Assembly: GCA_020634565.1 (NCBI GenBank)
Contig: JACKBN010000004.1
Location: 525,355-589,354, forward strand
DNA length: 64,000 nucleotides
Source of the DNA: Ardenticatenaceae bacterium
GTDB taxonomy: Bacteria; Chloroflexota; Anaerolineae; Promineifilales; Promineifilaceae
Direction: 5' to 3'
Both the position numbers and the translations under genes were made by a program. The notes under the pieces were generated by a model that saw only the letters and a list, made by a program, of their open reading frames with translations, was not told where the DNA came from and searched no databases. This document shows, in pieces, positions 16,497 through 25,268 of the stretch. Position 1 is the stretch's first letter. Each line of letters begins with the position of its first letter.

Positions 16497-18074
16497 TTAA
16501 GGACATGCCGATGACTTTGATGCTATCTGTATGCCATCATCCATAATCCAACCCTCCCTTCCTCCAACTGCTATTCGATACCATCTGAATTGCCGACCTG
16601 CCCAACTCTCGACTGTTTCTCCCAAAGAAATATAAGTGCCTTTACTTACATCAGCAATTCTTAGACTATCCGGGCTCGGTTCTTCCTTAAGCTCAGCAAA
16701 AGCGAAAGTGATCGTTAAGGTGCACCTATTATCAATAGGAGCAGGTGTTTTTGTTGGAGTTGGTTCAACGGTTGATGTTATGATGTCGTCAGAGGTAGCA
16801 GTGGGAGTGGAAGTTGGCTCTGAACCACCACCGCCACCTCGTGGAAAAAGAATATATAGTCCAAGTAATATTATTGGGACAAGCAAGAGTAGAGGTAAGT
16901 ATTTTCTTCGTTCAGAAACATTTTGTTTTGCAGGCTTCTCTTTATTGTCATTTGTAGTGCGAACTGGTTGAGTCGGAACTTTTACACGTTGAGCTAAATT
17001 AGGAAAGTACTCAGCCGTTGGATTTGGAGATTTACTTACTTTCTGGCATATAAAGCCCAAGAGCCTGATCTTTGAATCAACTTCATGGTCATTTTTGGGT
17101 GTATTTATTCGACCGATTAGAAGTTCAGACGTATATGCTGCCAGACTTCCTGTGGGTTTGTCACCTCCATCAGAAAGAACACGGCCATTTTCCCTGAATT
17201 TCCAAAAAGGTTGAGTCAAAGCAGTGGGATCAAACCAAGGTCGATGTATCTTTACTTTAGCTATCTCGATCGATGTTGTTGGTTGTGGTTCTACATCAAA
17301 AAACTTACGAAACCAATGCCTTAATATTGCATTATCGTTTTGGTCATCTACGTTTATGCTAATTGAAAACCAGAATAATTGCTTGCCCGCTTGATAAAAA
17401 TCAGGGGGCAGAAATGCAGTTTGATAATAAACTCTAATACCAGTTGCTCGCCGTGATTTTTTAAGATTATCCTGTAGTTTGCTCCAGTAAATTATGGGAG
17501 CTTGTTTCGATAATTGCTCAATCGTTGCATAGGCCTCATCAACTTCTTCCTTTCTGCCGTCCGCTAACCATTTACGCTCAATGGATTCCAATTGAGAATC
17601 AACTCTTTCTAATTCTGCTGAAAATGAGTTCATCTGTTCTTCAGAATCTGCTCTCTGAAGTTCAACCTTAATTCTGGCATGTTCGGTTTGTAAATCTTTA
17701 AACTTGTGTTGATACTCTTCATATAACTTCTCATTCCTTTCAATAAACAATTGTGCTTTGAGGAGTTTGTTTTCTTCATTTAATGTTCGTTTTCGATCAC
17801 CAATTTGGGCGTTTTCTAAAGTAGCTCTATAAACATCCCATAATAAAGTGTCTTCAGAACTCCATATGCTTGTAATTCGAGGAATGTAGTTAGCTTGAGT
17901 TATCAGGTCAGCTTCAGCAAGTTGTCGTTCCTGGTAAGAACCATGATTTAATTCTAAATTGGGGTCAAGGGGTTGTGGGGCATCATAAAGAGTTATAAAG
18001 CGATTTCCACTTTGAAGCTCACTTTTAAAAACTTCGACCACTTTCTTATAGAATTCTTTAAAAAAATCATTCAT
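16497..18074 (-). CDS. Membrane-anchored coiled-coil protein with SH3-like tail; paralogue of its neighbour
   Basis: 525 residues. An N-terminal globular part is followed by a coiled coil (~100-185), a conserved core containing KVKIHRPWFDPTALTQPFWK and VLSDGGDKPTGSLAAYTSEL, then LLGFICQKV...PNPT. A single membrane span (YLPLLLLVPIILLGLYILF), a Gly/Thr/Pro-rich linker and a C-terminal SH3b-like module (ISLGETVE...WYRIAVGGREGWI) follow. The core is homologous along its length to the 18263-19750 product. With no signal peptide, the bulk is predicted cytoplasmic and the SH3 part outside. AGAGGAAC supports the start. It is AT-rich relative to the flanks and lacks ACGGCCGT. Function unknown. Confidence 0.75.
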   Translation of the reverse strand: MNDFFKEFYKKVVEVFKSELQSGNRFITLYDAPQPLDPNLELNHGSYQERQLAEADLITQANYIPRITSIWSSEDTLLWDVYRATLENAQIGDRKRTLNEENKLLKAQLFIERNEKLYEEYQHKFKDLQTEHARIKVELQRADSEEQMNSFSAELERVDSQLESIERKWLADGRKEEVDEAYATIEQLSKQAPIIYWSKLQDNLKKSRRATGIRVYYQTAFLPPDFYQAGKQLFWFSISINVDDQNDNAILRHWFRKFFDVEPQPTTSIEIAKVKIHRPWFDPTALTQPFWKFRENGRVLSDGGDKPTGSLAAYTSELLIGRINTPKNDHEVDSKIRLLGFICQKVSKSPNPTAEYFPNLAQRVKVPTQPVRTTNDNKEKPAKQNVSERRKYLPLLLLVPIILLGLYILFPRGGGGGSEPTSTPTATSDDIITSTVEPTPTKTPAPIDNRCTLTITFAFAELKEEPSPDSLRIADVSKGTYISLGETVESWAGRQFRWYRIAVGGREGWIMDDGIQIASKSSACP

Positions 18075-18262
18075 TGAATGTTCCTCTTACAACAATTACC
18101 CATGCAATATTTATGATGGCTATTCTAATACCGTCACTTTCTAATAAACGAGGAGTGAGCATTCTCAAATGCGAACAAGTCAGCCAAGACGCATCGGAGA
18201 ATTCTTGCTCTTCACCCCTCAAAGTCACAAAGTTAAGGTATTAGAACGCCAAAGTTTTTGCA

Positions 18263-19750
18263 TCATGCCCATTCCTTTACTTCTGGAGATGGGTTGGGTA
18301 GTTTTGGAAGTAGTTTGCACTTAAAGCCGATCAATTGCATACCTGAAACTTTAAGCCCTTCTTCTGTGATTTCACTAGTGAACTCTTTAGTTTCTTTACC
18401 ATTGGAATACGAGCCGCTTCCAACACGAAATGGGCCAATCGACACGCTAAGCTTTGCCGAAATATCACGTCGAAACTCGCTAGTTTTGTCATGAAGTTCC
18501 TTGAAATCGACAACAACATTTCGAACAAATATCGCGGTTGTTGGATAGGCGATCATTGAGCCGCTTGGTGGAGTATTACCATCTGATAACGTTTCTGTTA
18601 AATTTGTTAAATTCGGCATATCTGGCTTGAACCGCCAGGCATTACCTAATAGAAATTCGGGTGAAAGCCATGGACGAGCGATCATAGCTTCAGCGATTTC
18701 AAACTTAATAGAAAAGTCAGTCATATCAACTTCTTTCGTGTAACGCTCAGTCTCACCAGACACACTGGGCTTAGCAAAAAAGCTGTAAATTGGAATTTTA
18801 ACACTTCCTTCCCAAGCATTTGTCTTCTTCTCTGAAAATTTTCTTGTTTGAATGTATTTAAATGAATGCTCCTGCCAACCATCTGAGAAAGGTAGTGTGG
18901 ATGGAATTAATGATGTCCAGTAGAAAACATGGCCATTTACTGGGTCAGTGACTTTGGCTCTCTTCATATTTTCAATAAGATTATCTTTCCATAATTTGAG
19001 ACTACGTCGCGTCATTTGATCAATTGCAGCCCAAAGCTCTTCTACCTGGTACCTATACCCATTAGCAACCCATTTTTTAAGAGCGGCATTCAAGTTATCA
19101 CGATAGTCTTCTTCATTCAGTGCCCAATCAATAATCGCCTCGGCATCCTCAGCAACTAAAGCATTTATCTGTTTTCTGGTATAAAGTCGCTTGGCATCTT
19201 GATACTCTGATTTGTAAGTCTGATAAGCTTTCACGATTTCACTATCATCGAGTACCTCGATTTCCTCTCCAGATGTGAGATTTTTCTGTATTTTTGTTTC
19301 TGTTAATAAACTTTGCCAGCTTTTTAGGTCTTCTTTTTCATCGTCTGATAAATCTCCTCCTGCTACCTCACTATAGTTCAGCACATTTTGATAAATGCTT
19401 ACAATAGAGGAACCATCTTGGTTAAAAGCTGTATTATCAAACATTTGTTTTTGCCCTGATTCATCATAAATGCCACTAGGATCAGGTACAAAATTAACTA
19501 GCCGGGACCATTCAGCAGCTCTCAAATATCTCTGGCGAACTGCTTCGCCTTCCCCTTTCCCAGCTCCAAAACCTCGCGTTGCAAATAAGAAATCTTCTTT
19601 TACAAACGGAAGACCGGGTTGACACCAAGCAATAAATCGGTCGTCGGGAAGGGCTTCTGCTCCATCTCTATCATCAGGCAATGCTGTCAGCGATTCATAC
19701 AAGTTTGCCAAAAATGCACGGGTGATTTGTTCTTTCTTGAATTCAGCCAT
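18263..19750 (-). CDS. Large unknown protein, soluble paralogue of the membrane-anchored neighbour
   Basis: 495 residues. It shares with the 16497-18074 product KKWVANGYRYQVEELWAAID (against RKWLADGRKEEVDEAYATIE), MIARPWLSPEFL, LSDGNTPPSGSMIAYPTT and a closing LIGFKCKLLPKLPNPSPE. It has no membrane span or signal peptide. GGAGAAAC upstream of ATG marks the start. I do not recognise the family; the arrangement suggests two subunits of one assembly, one soluble and one membrane-bound. The 188-bp gap to the next gene shows nothing recognisable. Confidence 0.75.
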   Translation of the reverse strand: MAEFKKEQITRAFLANLYESLTALPDDRDGAEALPDDRFIAWCQPGLPFVKEDFLFATRGFGAGKGEGEAVRQRYLRAAEWSRLVNFVPDPSGIYDESGQKQMFDNTAFNQDGSSIVSIYQNVLNYSEVAGGDLSDDEKEDLKSWQSLLTETKIQKNLTSGEEIEVLDDSEIVKAYQTYKSEYQDAKRLYTRKQINALVAEDAEAIIDWALNEEDYRDNLNAALKKWVANGYRYQVEELWAAIDQMTRRSLKLWKDNLIENMKRAKVTDPVNGHVFYWTSLIPSTLPFSDGWQEHSFKYIQTRKFSEKKTNAWEGSVKIPIYSFFAKPSVSGETERYTKEVDMTDFSIKFEIAEAMIARPWLSPEFLLGNAWRFKPDMPNLTNLTETLSDGNTPPSGSMIAYPTTAIFVRNVVVDFKELHDKTSEFRRDISAKLSVSIGPFRVGSGSYSNGKETKEFTSEITEEGLKVSGMQLIGFKCKLLPKLPNPSPEVKEWA

Positions 19751-19816
19751 TTTTGTTTCTCCTTTAAATTTGTTTTGTTGATATGAAACCTTTCTTAAAA
19801 CACGAGCGAACTAACC

Positions 19817-20662
19817 TTAAATCTCAAATATCTCATGTTGGCGTAATTTAATTACCGCAAAGATTCGTTTCTGTCTGCCTGAGCGAATGACGAATCCATT
19901 ATCATTTAATTCAAGAAATCTCTGACCGACCGTATTTTTAATATTGCCACCAACGATTGTGATCTGATTCGCGTTAATTGCTGTCACAATATCACAGTGA
20001 GTCATCTTGAAGCCTTCTTCAATATTTTCATAAGTTGCATTGCTTCCCCCTCGGCTTGAGCAAATAAGATCACCAACTTCTATCGCAACTTGATCAATAG
20101 GGAATGCCCAGAAAGGGTTTTCTGTGTTGCCTTGTTCTCTATTTCGTTTTGCATCTGCAATATATTTTTGATGCGCTTTTGCATATCGAAACTTATCTCG
20201 TCCTCCTGCTTTGCGTATGATGTAAGAGATAAATACTGCGCTCCAAGGATGTTTTTTTTGCCAATCCGCATTTTGGAGTTGTTCTTCAGTTACATCTTCA
20301 TTTACTCCAATACGATAGTATCTTTTTAGTATCGATGAAATTTCAGGATCAGTTTCGCGTTTCGTTTTGCCATCGTGCCAATGCTGACACTCTTCAGTAG
20401 CAATTCTGGCGATTTCAGACTTTACAAGAGCCCAATTAATATCTATTTCTTCTTTTAGCATGTCCATTAATTCAAGGGCAGTTAATGTTTTTGGACCGAC
20501 GATACCATCTACATCTAGTTCATTCTCTCTTTGAAATTCAATCACCGCTTGATGTGTTTGATCGCCAAATATTCCATCAACTTGTATAGGGAAACCGAAC
20601 TTAACAAGTGCATTCTGTATTCTTATAATTTGCTCCCCGCGATCTCCTTTACGAGCATACAT
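19817..20662 (-). CDS. Peptidoglycan-binding domain plus DUF2272 (CHAP/NlpC-like) protein
   Basis: 281 residues. Residues ~3-66 are a PG_binding_1 domain (KGDRGEQIIRIQNALVKFGF, then VDGIFGDQTHQAVIEFQREN and VDGIVGPKTL). Residues ~80-275 match DUF2272: HPWSAVFISYIIRKAG, AKAHQKYIADAKRNRE, VGDLICSSRGG, HCDIVTAINANQITIVGGN. There is no N-terminal signal peptide, so export would need another route, or the protein acts like an endolysin. It is the first gene of the three-gene cassette; GGAGTG precedes the ATG. Probable peptidoglycan binding or cleavage; the enzymatic activity is inferred only. Confidence 0.8.
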   Translation of the reverse strand: MYARKGDRGEQIIRIQNALVKFGFPIQVDGIFGDQTHQAVIEFQRENELDVDGIVGPKTLTALELMDMLKEEIDINWALVKSEIARIATEECQHWHDGKTKRETDPEISSILKRYYRIGVNEDVTEEQLQNADWQKKHPWSAVFISYIIRKAGGRDKFRYAKAHQKYIADAKRNREQGNTENPFWAFPIDQVAIEVGDLICSSRGGSNATYENIEEGFKMTHCDIVTAINANQITIVGGNIKNTVGQRFLELNDNGFVIRSGRQKRIFAVIKLRQHEIFEI

Positions 20663-20943
20663 TTTTTATCACTCCAAAGTATTGTTATGTTTAAACGTCA
20701 CTTTGTCCGCTGTTCAGTTGCTTGGGCTGTGCGTGCGCTTACTTTTGCGTGAGAGCTTTAAGCAGGCGATAGGGTGACCTTTTGGTTTGTAGAGCCGCTT
20801 TTCAAGAATGTTAGTTGGCAATCGTTTGCTAAACCGTTTGTTCGCCACCCAAATCAACACATGCTTTGACTAGGAGAACAGTAAAAATAAAGTCCATTGA
20901 GAAAAATCTGCGTAATCTGTGCAATCTGTGGATAATTGCAAGC

Positions 20944-23877
20944 ATGTGTGCTTTACGAATACGTTTGATTGCTCTGTTACTGACGGTTTCTCTGCTACTA
21001 CTTGGCTGCGATGGATTTGGGCAGGCGACGCCGCTGCCCACGGCCGTTTCCCTCCTCCCCACCTCTCCATCCATCGTTAACCCACCCACGCCCGCGCTGC
21101 CCAGCGCCACGCCGCCGCCTACCAGCGCCCCGCTGCCCACCGCCACCTACGACGCCACTCTGGATGACTGGACCATCCTCGTCTACATGGATGCAGACAA
21201 CAACCTGGAGCTGCCCGGGCTGCTGGACCTCAACGAGATGGAAGCGGCGGGCAGCAGCGAACAGGTCAACGTCATCGTGCAGATAGACCGGGCCCTGGGC
21301 GAAACCGCCAGCGACGGCGACTGGTCCGACACCCGCCGCTACCGCATCCTGGGCGACGATGACCGCAACCTGCTCAACTCCGAGCCGCTGCAAAGCCTGG
21401 GCGAGCAAAACATGGGCGATCCCAACGTCCTGGCGGAGTTCATCAGCTGGGGCATCCAAAGCTTCCCCGCCAACCGGTACGCCCTCATCCTCTGGGACCA
21501 CGGCGCAGGCTGGAGCGGCATCGCCTACGACGGCGACGCGCCCACCTTCGATAACGGCGACCACATCAGCCTGCCCGATTTGCAGGGCGCACTGGAACAA
21601 GGTCTGGCCGAGGCGGGTGTGCCCACGCTCGACGTCATCGGCTTCGATGCCTGCCTGATGGGGCAGCTCGACGTGTTCCAGGCGGTACGGCCGTTCACCC
21701 GCTACGCCGTCGGTTCCGAAGAGCTCACCCCCGGACAGGGCTGGGATTACGAAGCGCTGCTGCGCACCCTCTACGCCAATTCGGATGTAGACGGCCATTC
21801 CCTGGCCACCAGCATGGTCAACGAGTTTCTTAACTTTTATACGGCCGTACAGCCCGACGATTTTGTCACCATGTCCGCCGTCGATTTAAGCCAGCTTGGC
21901 GACCTCACATTGGCGGTGGAGCAGTTGGCCAATGCCCTCAGCGTCGAACCTGCTTTCGTCGCCAGCGCCGTGGGCGATGCCCGCAGCGGTGCCGCCACCT
22001 TCGCCCGCGTCTACCCGGACAGCTTCGAGGCATATGCGTCGATTGACCTGCACCATTTCGCCTCGATTCTGGCCCAGCGCAGCCCGGATACGGCCGTCGT
22101 TACCGCCGCCAATGCCGTCATGGCGGCAGTTAACACGGCTGTTATTGCCAACGGTACGGGTGCCGGGCTCAAAACGAGTCAGGGCGTGGCGATTTACTTC
22201 CCCCGGAACGGCCGTTACTACAACACCGATTACAGCACAACCACCCAACTCGCCGCCTGGGATGCCTTCTTGCAAACCTACCACGCCGTCGGCCAGGCGG
22301 AACTGCCCCCGCCTGCCGTCAATCTTAGCGCGGCGCAAGCCCCCGTGGCCGGGCTGCAAAATCCCGCCTTCATCAACTTCCAGGTGATTGGCCGCGACGT
22401 GGAGAACGTGGCCCTCATTGCCGGACGCTACTTGGAAGACGGCCGTCAGCTCCTGCTGGAATACGACAACCTCAATCCCGAACCCACTTTCCTGCCCGAC
22501 GGCAGTGAAATCATCGAATGGCGCGACGGTGTGCACGATGACTTCTTCGTTTGGGACACAGAAGTAACCTACCTGTACGACAGCTTCGACAACGGCGACT
22601 TTGTGGTGATGTGGCCCACCGAACCGGGCAGCACCCTGTTTACCGTTCAGGGCCGCTACCGCCGCACCGACGGCGACAGCTTCGTCGATGCCAACCTCGT
22701 CTTCGACCACCGCACCGCCAGCCTGACCCGCGTCTGGACGGTACAGTCCGACGCCACCGGTGCCCCCGCCGAACTAGTGCCCCAGCCCGGCGACGAGTTC
22801 CAGCTCTACACGCTCTATTACACCGACGCGGGCGTGCAGCGTGAACCGGGCCCCAGCCTCTACTTTGATGATGCACGCCAGCTTTATTTTGAGTGGGAAC
22901 CATTGCCTGGCGGCTCGCACTTTTTTGGTTTTCAAGCGGAAAATGTGGCGGGAGAAACGGCCGTGTCCTTCATCGATCTCACCGTAGACAACAGCGTCTT
23001 CACCCCCGGCTACGAAGCGTACCTCGACCCCTATCTCGGCTTCCAGTTCTTATACCCCGAAGCCTGGTTCCATCCCCGCTACCAGGATACCCTCCTCTAC
23101 ACCAGCCAACAGCAGGGCAGCACCCAGTTTCAGGTCACCATTTATCCCAACCTGGCTGAGTCGATCACGCCCGAATCGCTTAAAACGCAAACCCTCCAGC
23201 AGTTTGGCGCGGTCGATATCTTGTTTGAGAATGAAGTATTGGTGGCTGGTCAACCCGGCCTGCGCACGGCCTACGGCTACAACAAGCCAGAACAAGGCGA
23301 GCGCACCGGCATCTTCCTCACCTTTGTCCACAACGGCACCGGCTTTGTCGTCGATGTGGATGGCCTCTCCAGCGACGAAGCGACCACCCAAGCCGTTGTG
23401 CAAACCCTCGCCGACAGTTGGGCCTACCGCGACGTCGGCATCGGCCTCCAGCCCGGTCGCTGGCCGATTGCCACGCTGGACGGGTTCACCGTGGCGCAGC
23501 CCGCTACCTTTGCTTACCAGCAAGTAGGCAGCTGGGAATGGTTTGGCGCGGGCGAGACCACGTTCGTGGCCCTGCGCACTGAACCAACAACGCTGGATAC
23601 CGTTGGCGTCGTCAACACCCTCGTCCGCGACGCAGGCGCCAATGTGCAGAACTTCGCAGTGGGCGAGCCATATGAATTTCCCCTGGGCGGATTGGTTTGG
23701 CTGCGGGTGGACTTCAGCTACGACAACGCGGACGAAGGCACCGTCTGGGGCTTCCTCATGGCCCGTGTAGAAGACGGGCAAGACATCGTCGCCTGGGCCG
23801 AAGCGCCATCCGACCAGTACAACCAGCTAGAAAGCACCGTCTTCCTCACCATGATCGCCGACCTCACCTTGCGCTAA
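20944..23877 (+). CDS. Clostripain-family (C11) cysteine peptidase, lipoprotein
   Basis: 977 residues from ATG at 20944, chosen because it opens a lipoprotein signal (LLLTVSLLLLGC, lipid Cys22). Earlier in-frame codons derive from an intergenic repeat. After a Pro/Thr-rich linker comes the C11 catalytic domain: LVYMDADNNLE, YALILWDHGAGW (His186) and VIGFDACLMGQLDVFQ (Cys237), the dyad of clostripain-type peptidases. The C-terminal ~500 residues carry beta-rich domains and a PsbP/MOG1-like segment (YLDPYLGFQFLYPEAW). C11 enzymes usually prefer Arg at P1. It is GC-rich and full of ACGGCCGT, unlike the cassette upstream. A long palindrome just after the stop may end the transcript. Confidence 0.9.
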   Translation: MCALRIRLIALLLTVSLLLLGCDGFGQATPLPTAVSLLPTSPSIVNPPTPALPSATPPPTSAPLPTATYDATLDDWTILVYMDADNNLELPGLLDLNEMEAAGSSEQVNVIVQIDRALGETASDGDWSDTRRYRILGDDDRNLLNSEPLQSLGEQNMGDPNVLAEFISWGIQSFPANRYALILWDHGAGWSGIAYDGDAPTFDNGDHISLPDLQGALEQGLAEAGVPTLDVIGFDACLMGQLDVFQAVRPFTRYAVGSEELTPGQGWDYEALLRTLYANSDVDGHSLATSMVNEFLNFYTAVQPDDFVTMSAVDLSQLGDLTLAVEQLANALSVEPAFVASAVGDARSGAATFARVYPDSFEAYASIDLHHFASILAQRSPDTAVVTAANAVMAAVNTAVIANGTGAGLKTSQGVAIYFPRNGRYYNTDYSTTTQLAAWDAFLQTYHAVGQAELPPPAVNLSAAQAPVAGLQNPAFINFQVIGRDVENVALIAGRYLEDGRQLLLEYDNLNPEPTFLPDGSEIIEWRDGVHDDFFVWDTEVTYLYDSFDNGDFVVMWPTEPGSTLFTVQGRYRRTDGDSFVDANLVFDHRTASLTRVWTVQSDATGAPAELVPQPGDEFQLYTLYYTDAGVQREPGPSLYFDDARQLYFEWEPLPGGSHFFGFQAENVAGETAVSFIDLTVDNSVFTPGYEAYLDPYLGFQFLYPEAWFHPRYQDTLLYTSQQQGSTQFQVTIYPNLAESITPESLKTQTLQQFGAVDILFENEVLVAGQPGLRTAYGYNKPEQGERTGIFLTFVHNGTGFVVDVDGLSSDEATTQAVVQTLADSWAYRDVGIGLQPGRWPIATLDGFTVAQPATFAYQQVGSWEWFGAGETTFVALRTEPTTLDTVGVVNTLVRDAGANVQNFAVGEPYEFPLGGLVWLRVDFSYDNADEGTVWGFLMARVEDGQDIVAWAEAPSDQYNQLESTVFLTMIADLTLR

Positions 23878-23885
23878 AACTCCCA

Positions 23886-23971
23886 ATTGTCATTCCGAAC
23901 GAAGTCTTCGGAGTGAGGAATCTTTCTACTGGCAAAGGTGAAAGATTCCTCGGGGACCGCGGAATGACAAT
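23886..23971. repeat. Nested palindrome 'GTCATTCCGAAC' repeat, copy 1
   Basis: Outer arms ATTGTCATTCCG and CGGAATGACAAT (perfect 12 bp) enclose inner arms GAATCTTTC and GAAAGATTC. It starts 8 bp after the clostripain stop. Similar GTCATTCCGA-GAGGAATC repeats are common in Bacteroidota, Chloroflexota and cyanobacterial intergenic DNA. Confidence 0.85.
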
Positions 23972-24027
23972 GACAGGGTAGTTTACAGGCTCCGGCTAAG
24001 CTATCGTAATAACAAAAAACGCGCTTC

Positions 24028-24104
24028 ATTGTCATTCAGAACGAAGTGAGGAATCCTGCTAATAGCAAAGATGAAGGATTCCTCGGAGGACCTCGGAATG
24101 ACAC
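24028..24104. repeat. Nested palindrome repeat, copy 2 (left border of GIY-YIG gene)
   Basis: ATTGTCATTCAGAACGAAGT, then GAGGAATCC/GGATTCCTC inner arms, ending CTCGGAATGACAC. One arm mismatch compared with copies 1 and 3. It ends 16 bp before the GIY-YIG start codon. Confidence 0.85.
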
Positions 24105-24120
24105 TTGGAGGGAATTTAGG

Positions 24121-24408
24121 ATGAAGCAATACTACGTCTATCTCATGGCCAGCTTTCAACAGGTGCTCTACGTTGGGGTCACGAACAATTTAGAACGGCG
24201 CATCTACGAACACAAAACGAAAATGCATCCGCAAAGCTTTACCGCCCGTTACAATATTGACCGCCTTGTTTATTGCGAGTCTTTCAGCGATATAAAGGAT
24301 GCACTTGCAAGAGAGAAGCAAATCAAAAGCTGGCGGCGCAGCAAGAAAATTGCATTGATCGAGGAAACAAATCCTCGCTGGAAGGATATCAGCCTGGATT
24401 GGGAATGA
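24121..24408 (+). CDS. GIY-YIG endonuclease-domain small protein
   Basis: 95 residues from ATG at 24121; an upstream frame would be repeat-encoded. The GIY-YIG core is YYVYLMASFQQVLYVGVTNN, followed by LERRIYEHK, the conserved Arg and the REKQIKSWRRSKKIALIEE helix with the typical ending NPRWKDIS. This is the short stand-alone GIY-YIG family (UhbA/YhbQ-like subgroup). The gene is tightly framed by two direct copies of a long palindrome, 16 bp before and 7 bp after. A single-domain nuclease with such borders suggests a role in spread or maintenance of those palindromes. Confidence 0.88.
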   Translation: MKQYYVYLMASFQQVLYVGVTNNLERRIYEHKTKMHPQSFTARYNIDRLVYCESFSDIKDALAREKQIKSWRRSKKIALIEETNPRWKDISLDWE

Positions 24409-24415
24409 AGTTTGC

Positions 24416-24493
24416 ATTGTCATTCCGAACGAAGTGAGGAATCCTTCTACTGGCGAAGATGGAAGATTCCTCGGAGGACCTCGGAATGACAAT
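24416..24493. repeat. Nested palindrome repeat, copy 3 (right border of GIY-YIG gene)
   Basis: Perfect 12-bp outer arms ATTGTCATTCCG and CGGAATGACAAT. The inner part is GAGGAATCCTTC...GGAAGATTCCTC. Same orientation as copy 2, so the gene plus borders forms a 466-bp unit with direct terminal repeats. Confidence 0.85.
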
Positions 24494-24606
24494 TGGGTCT
24501 TGTTATGCTGAATGGAGTTAAGCTGCATACACTTCAAACGCTCTCTTTCCACAAATCTCCTTATATTGAAGCCACACCAGTGAAAGTTATAAAAACCTGT
24601 AGTTTC

Positions 24607-24634
24607 TTGCCAGAAATGTTTAGTTTGCTATAGT
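24607..24634 (+). promoter_or_regulatory. Sigma-70-type promoter giving a leaderless transcript
   Basis: -35 TTGCCA (24607-24612), a 16-bp spacer and -10 TATAGT (24629-24634). The predicted start of transcription (24641-24642) coincides with the ATG of the MerR-like gene, and there is no Shine-Dalgarno sequence, so the mRNA is probably leaderless. Confidence 0.6.
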
Positions 24635-24641
24635 TTTTGGC

Positions 24642-25268
24642 ATGGAACCCGATTGGATCAACTTGAGTGAAGCGGCCGAACTCCTGGGTGTGCATCCGGC
24701 AACCGTGCGCGCCTGGGGTGACAAGGGCGAACTGCCCATGCAGCGTACGCCTGGTGGTCACCGTCGTTTTCGTCGAGCAGAGGTAGAAGCTCGGGCCGAA
24801 ACGGCCGATCGTACCCAGATTGGTGGTATGCAATTGGTTGTGCAAAACATGGTAGGCCGCGCACGTCTGGAGCTGAGCGATGGGGCGCTTAACGACGAGG
24901 CGTGGTACCAACGCCTGGACGAGTCGGCTCGCCAGCAGTTGCGCCAGATTGGGCACCAACTGCTGCATCTGTTCCAGCAATATCTCACGCAGAAGGCGGG
25001 TTTGTCTGCGGCACGGGCTGAGGCCAGGAAGATTGGCCGTGATTATGAGCGGCTGGGCCGGGAAAACGGTCTCTCGCTGATGGAAACAACTCGGGCGTAT
25101 CTTTATTTTCGCGAATTTTTGTCCCAGACTGTGTATGACATGGCCGAGACGATTGGCACACAGGGACCAATTCATTGGGGCCAAATCCACCAAAAAATCA
25201 TCACCATCACCAACGATGTGCTGCTGGCGCTGGTGGCGGCACATGAGGAATTACAGCATGAAGTCTGA
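24642..25268 (+). CDS. MerR/excisionase-type HTH regulator
   Basis: 208 residues. Residues ~5-50 form a MerR-like winged helix (INLSEAAELLGVHPATVRAW, then GELPMQRTPGGHRRFRRAEV). The rest is an alpha-helical domain (LRQIGHQLLHLFQQYL...LSLMETTRAYLYFREFL) resembling the four-helix RsbRD/sensor-type N-terminal domain, possibly for a ligand. It is translationally coupled to the PucC-like transporter: the transporter's ATG overlaps its last codons. It likely controls that transporter and its own promoter. Predicted leaderless mRNA. Confidence 0.8.
   Translation: MEPDWINLSEAAELLGVHPATVRAWGDKGELPMQRTPGGHRRFRRAEVEARAETADRTQIGGMQLVVQNMVGRARLELSDGALNDEAWYQRLDESARQQLRQIGHQLLHLFQQYLTQKAGLSAARAEARKIGRDYERLGRENGLSLMETTRAYLYFREFLSQTVYDMAETIGTQGPIHWGQIHQKIITITNDVLLALVAAHEELQHEV

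Noticed and set aside
20998..22710. Two long minus-strand frames opposite the clostripain-family gene
   Set aside because: Gly/Val-rich antisense translations of a GC-rich gene, with no family pattern.
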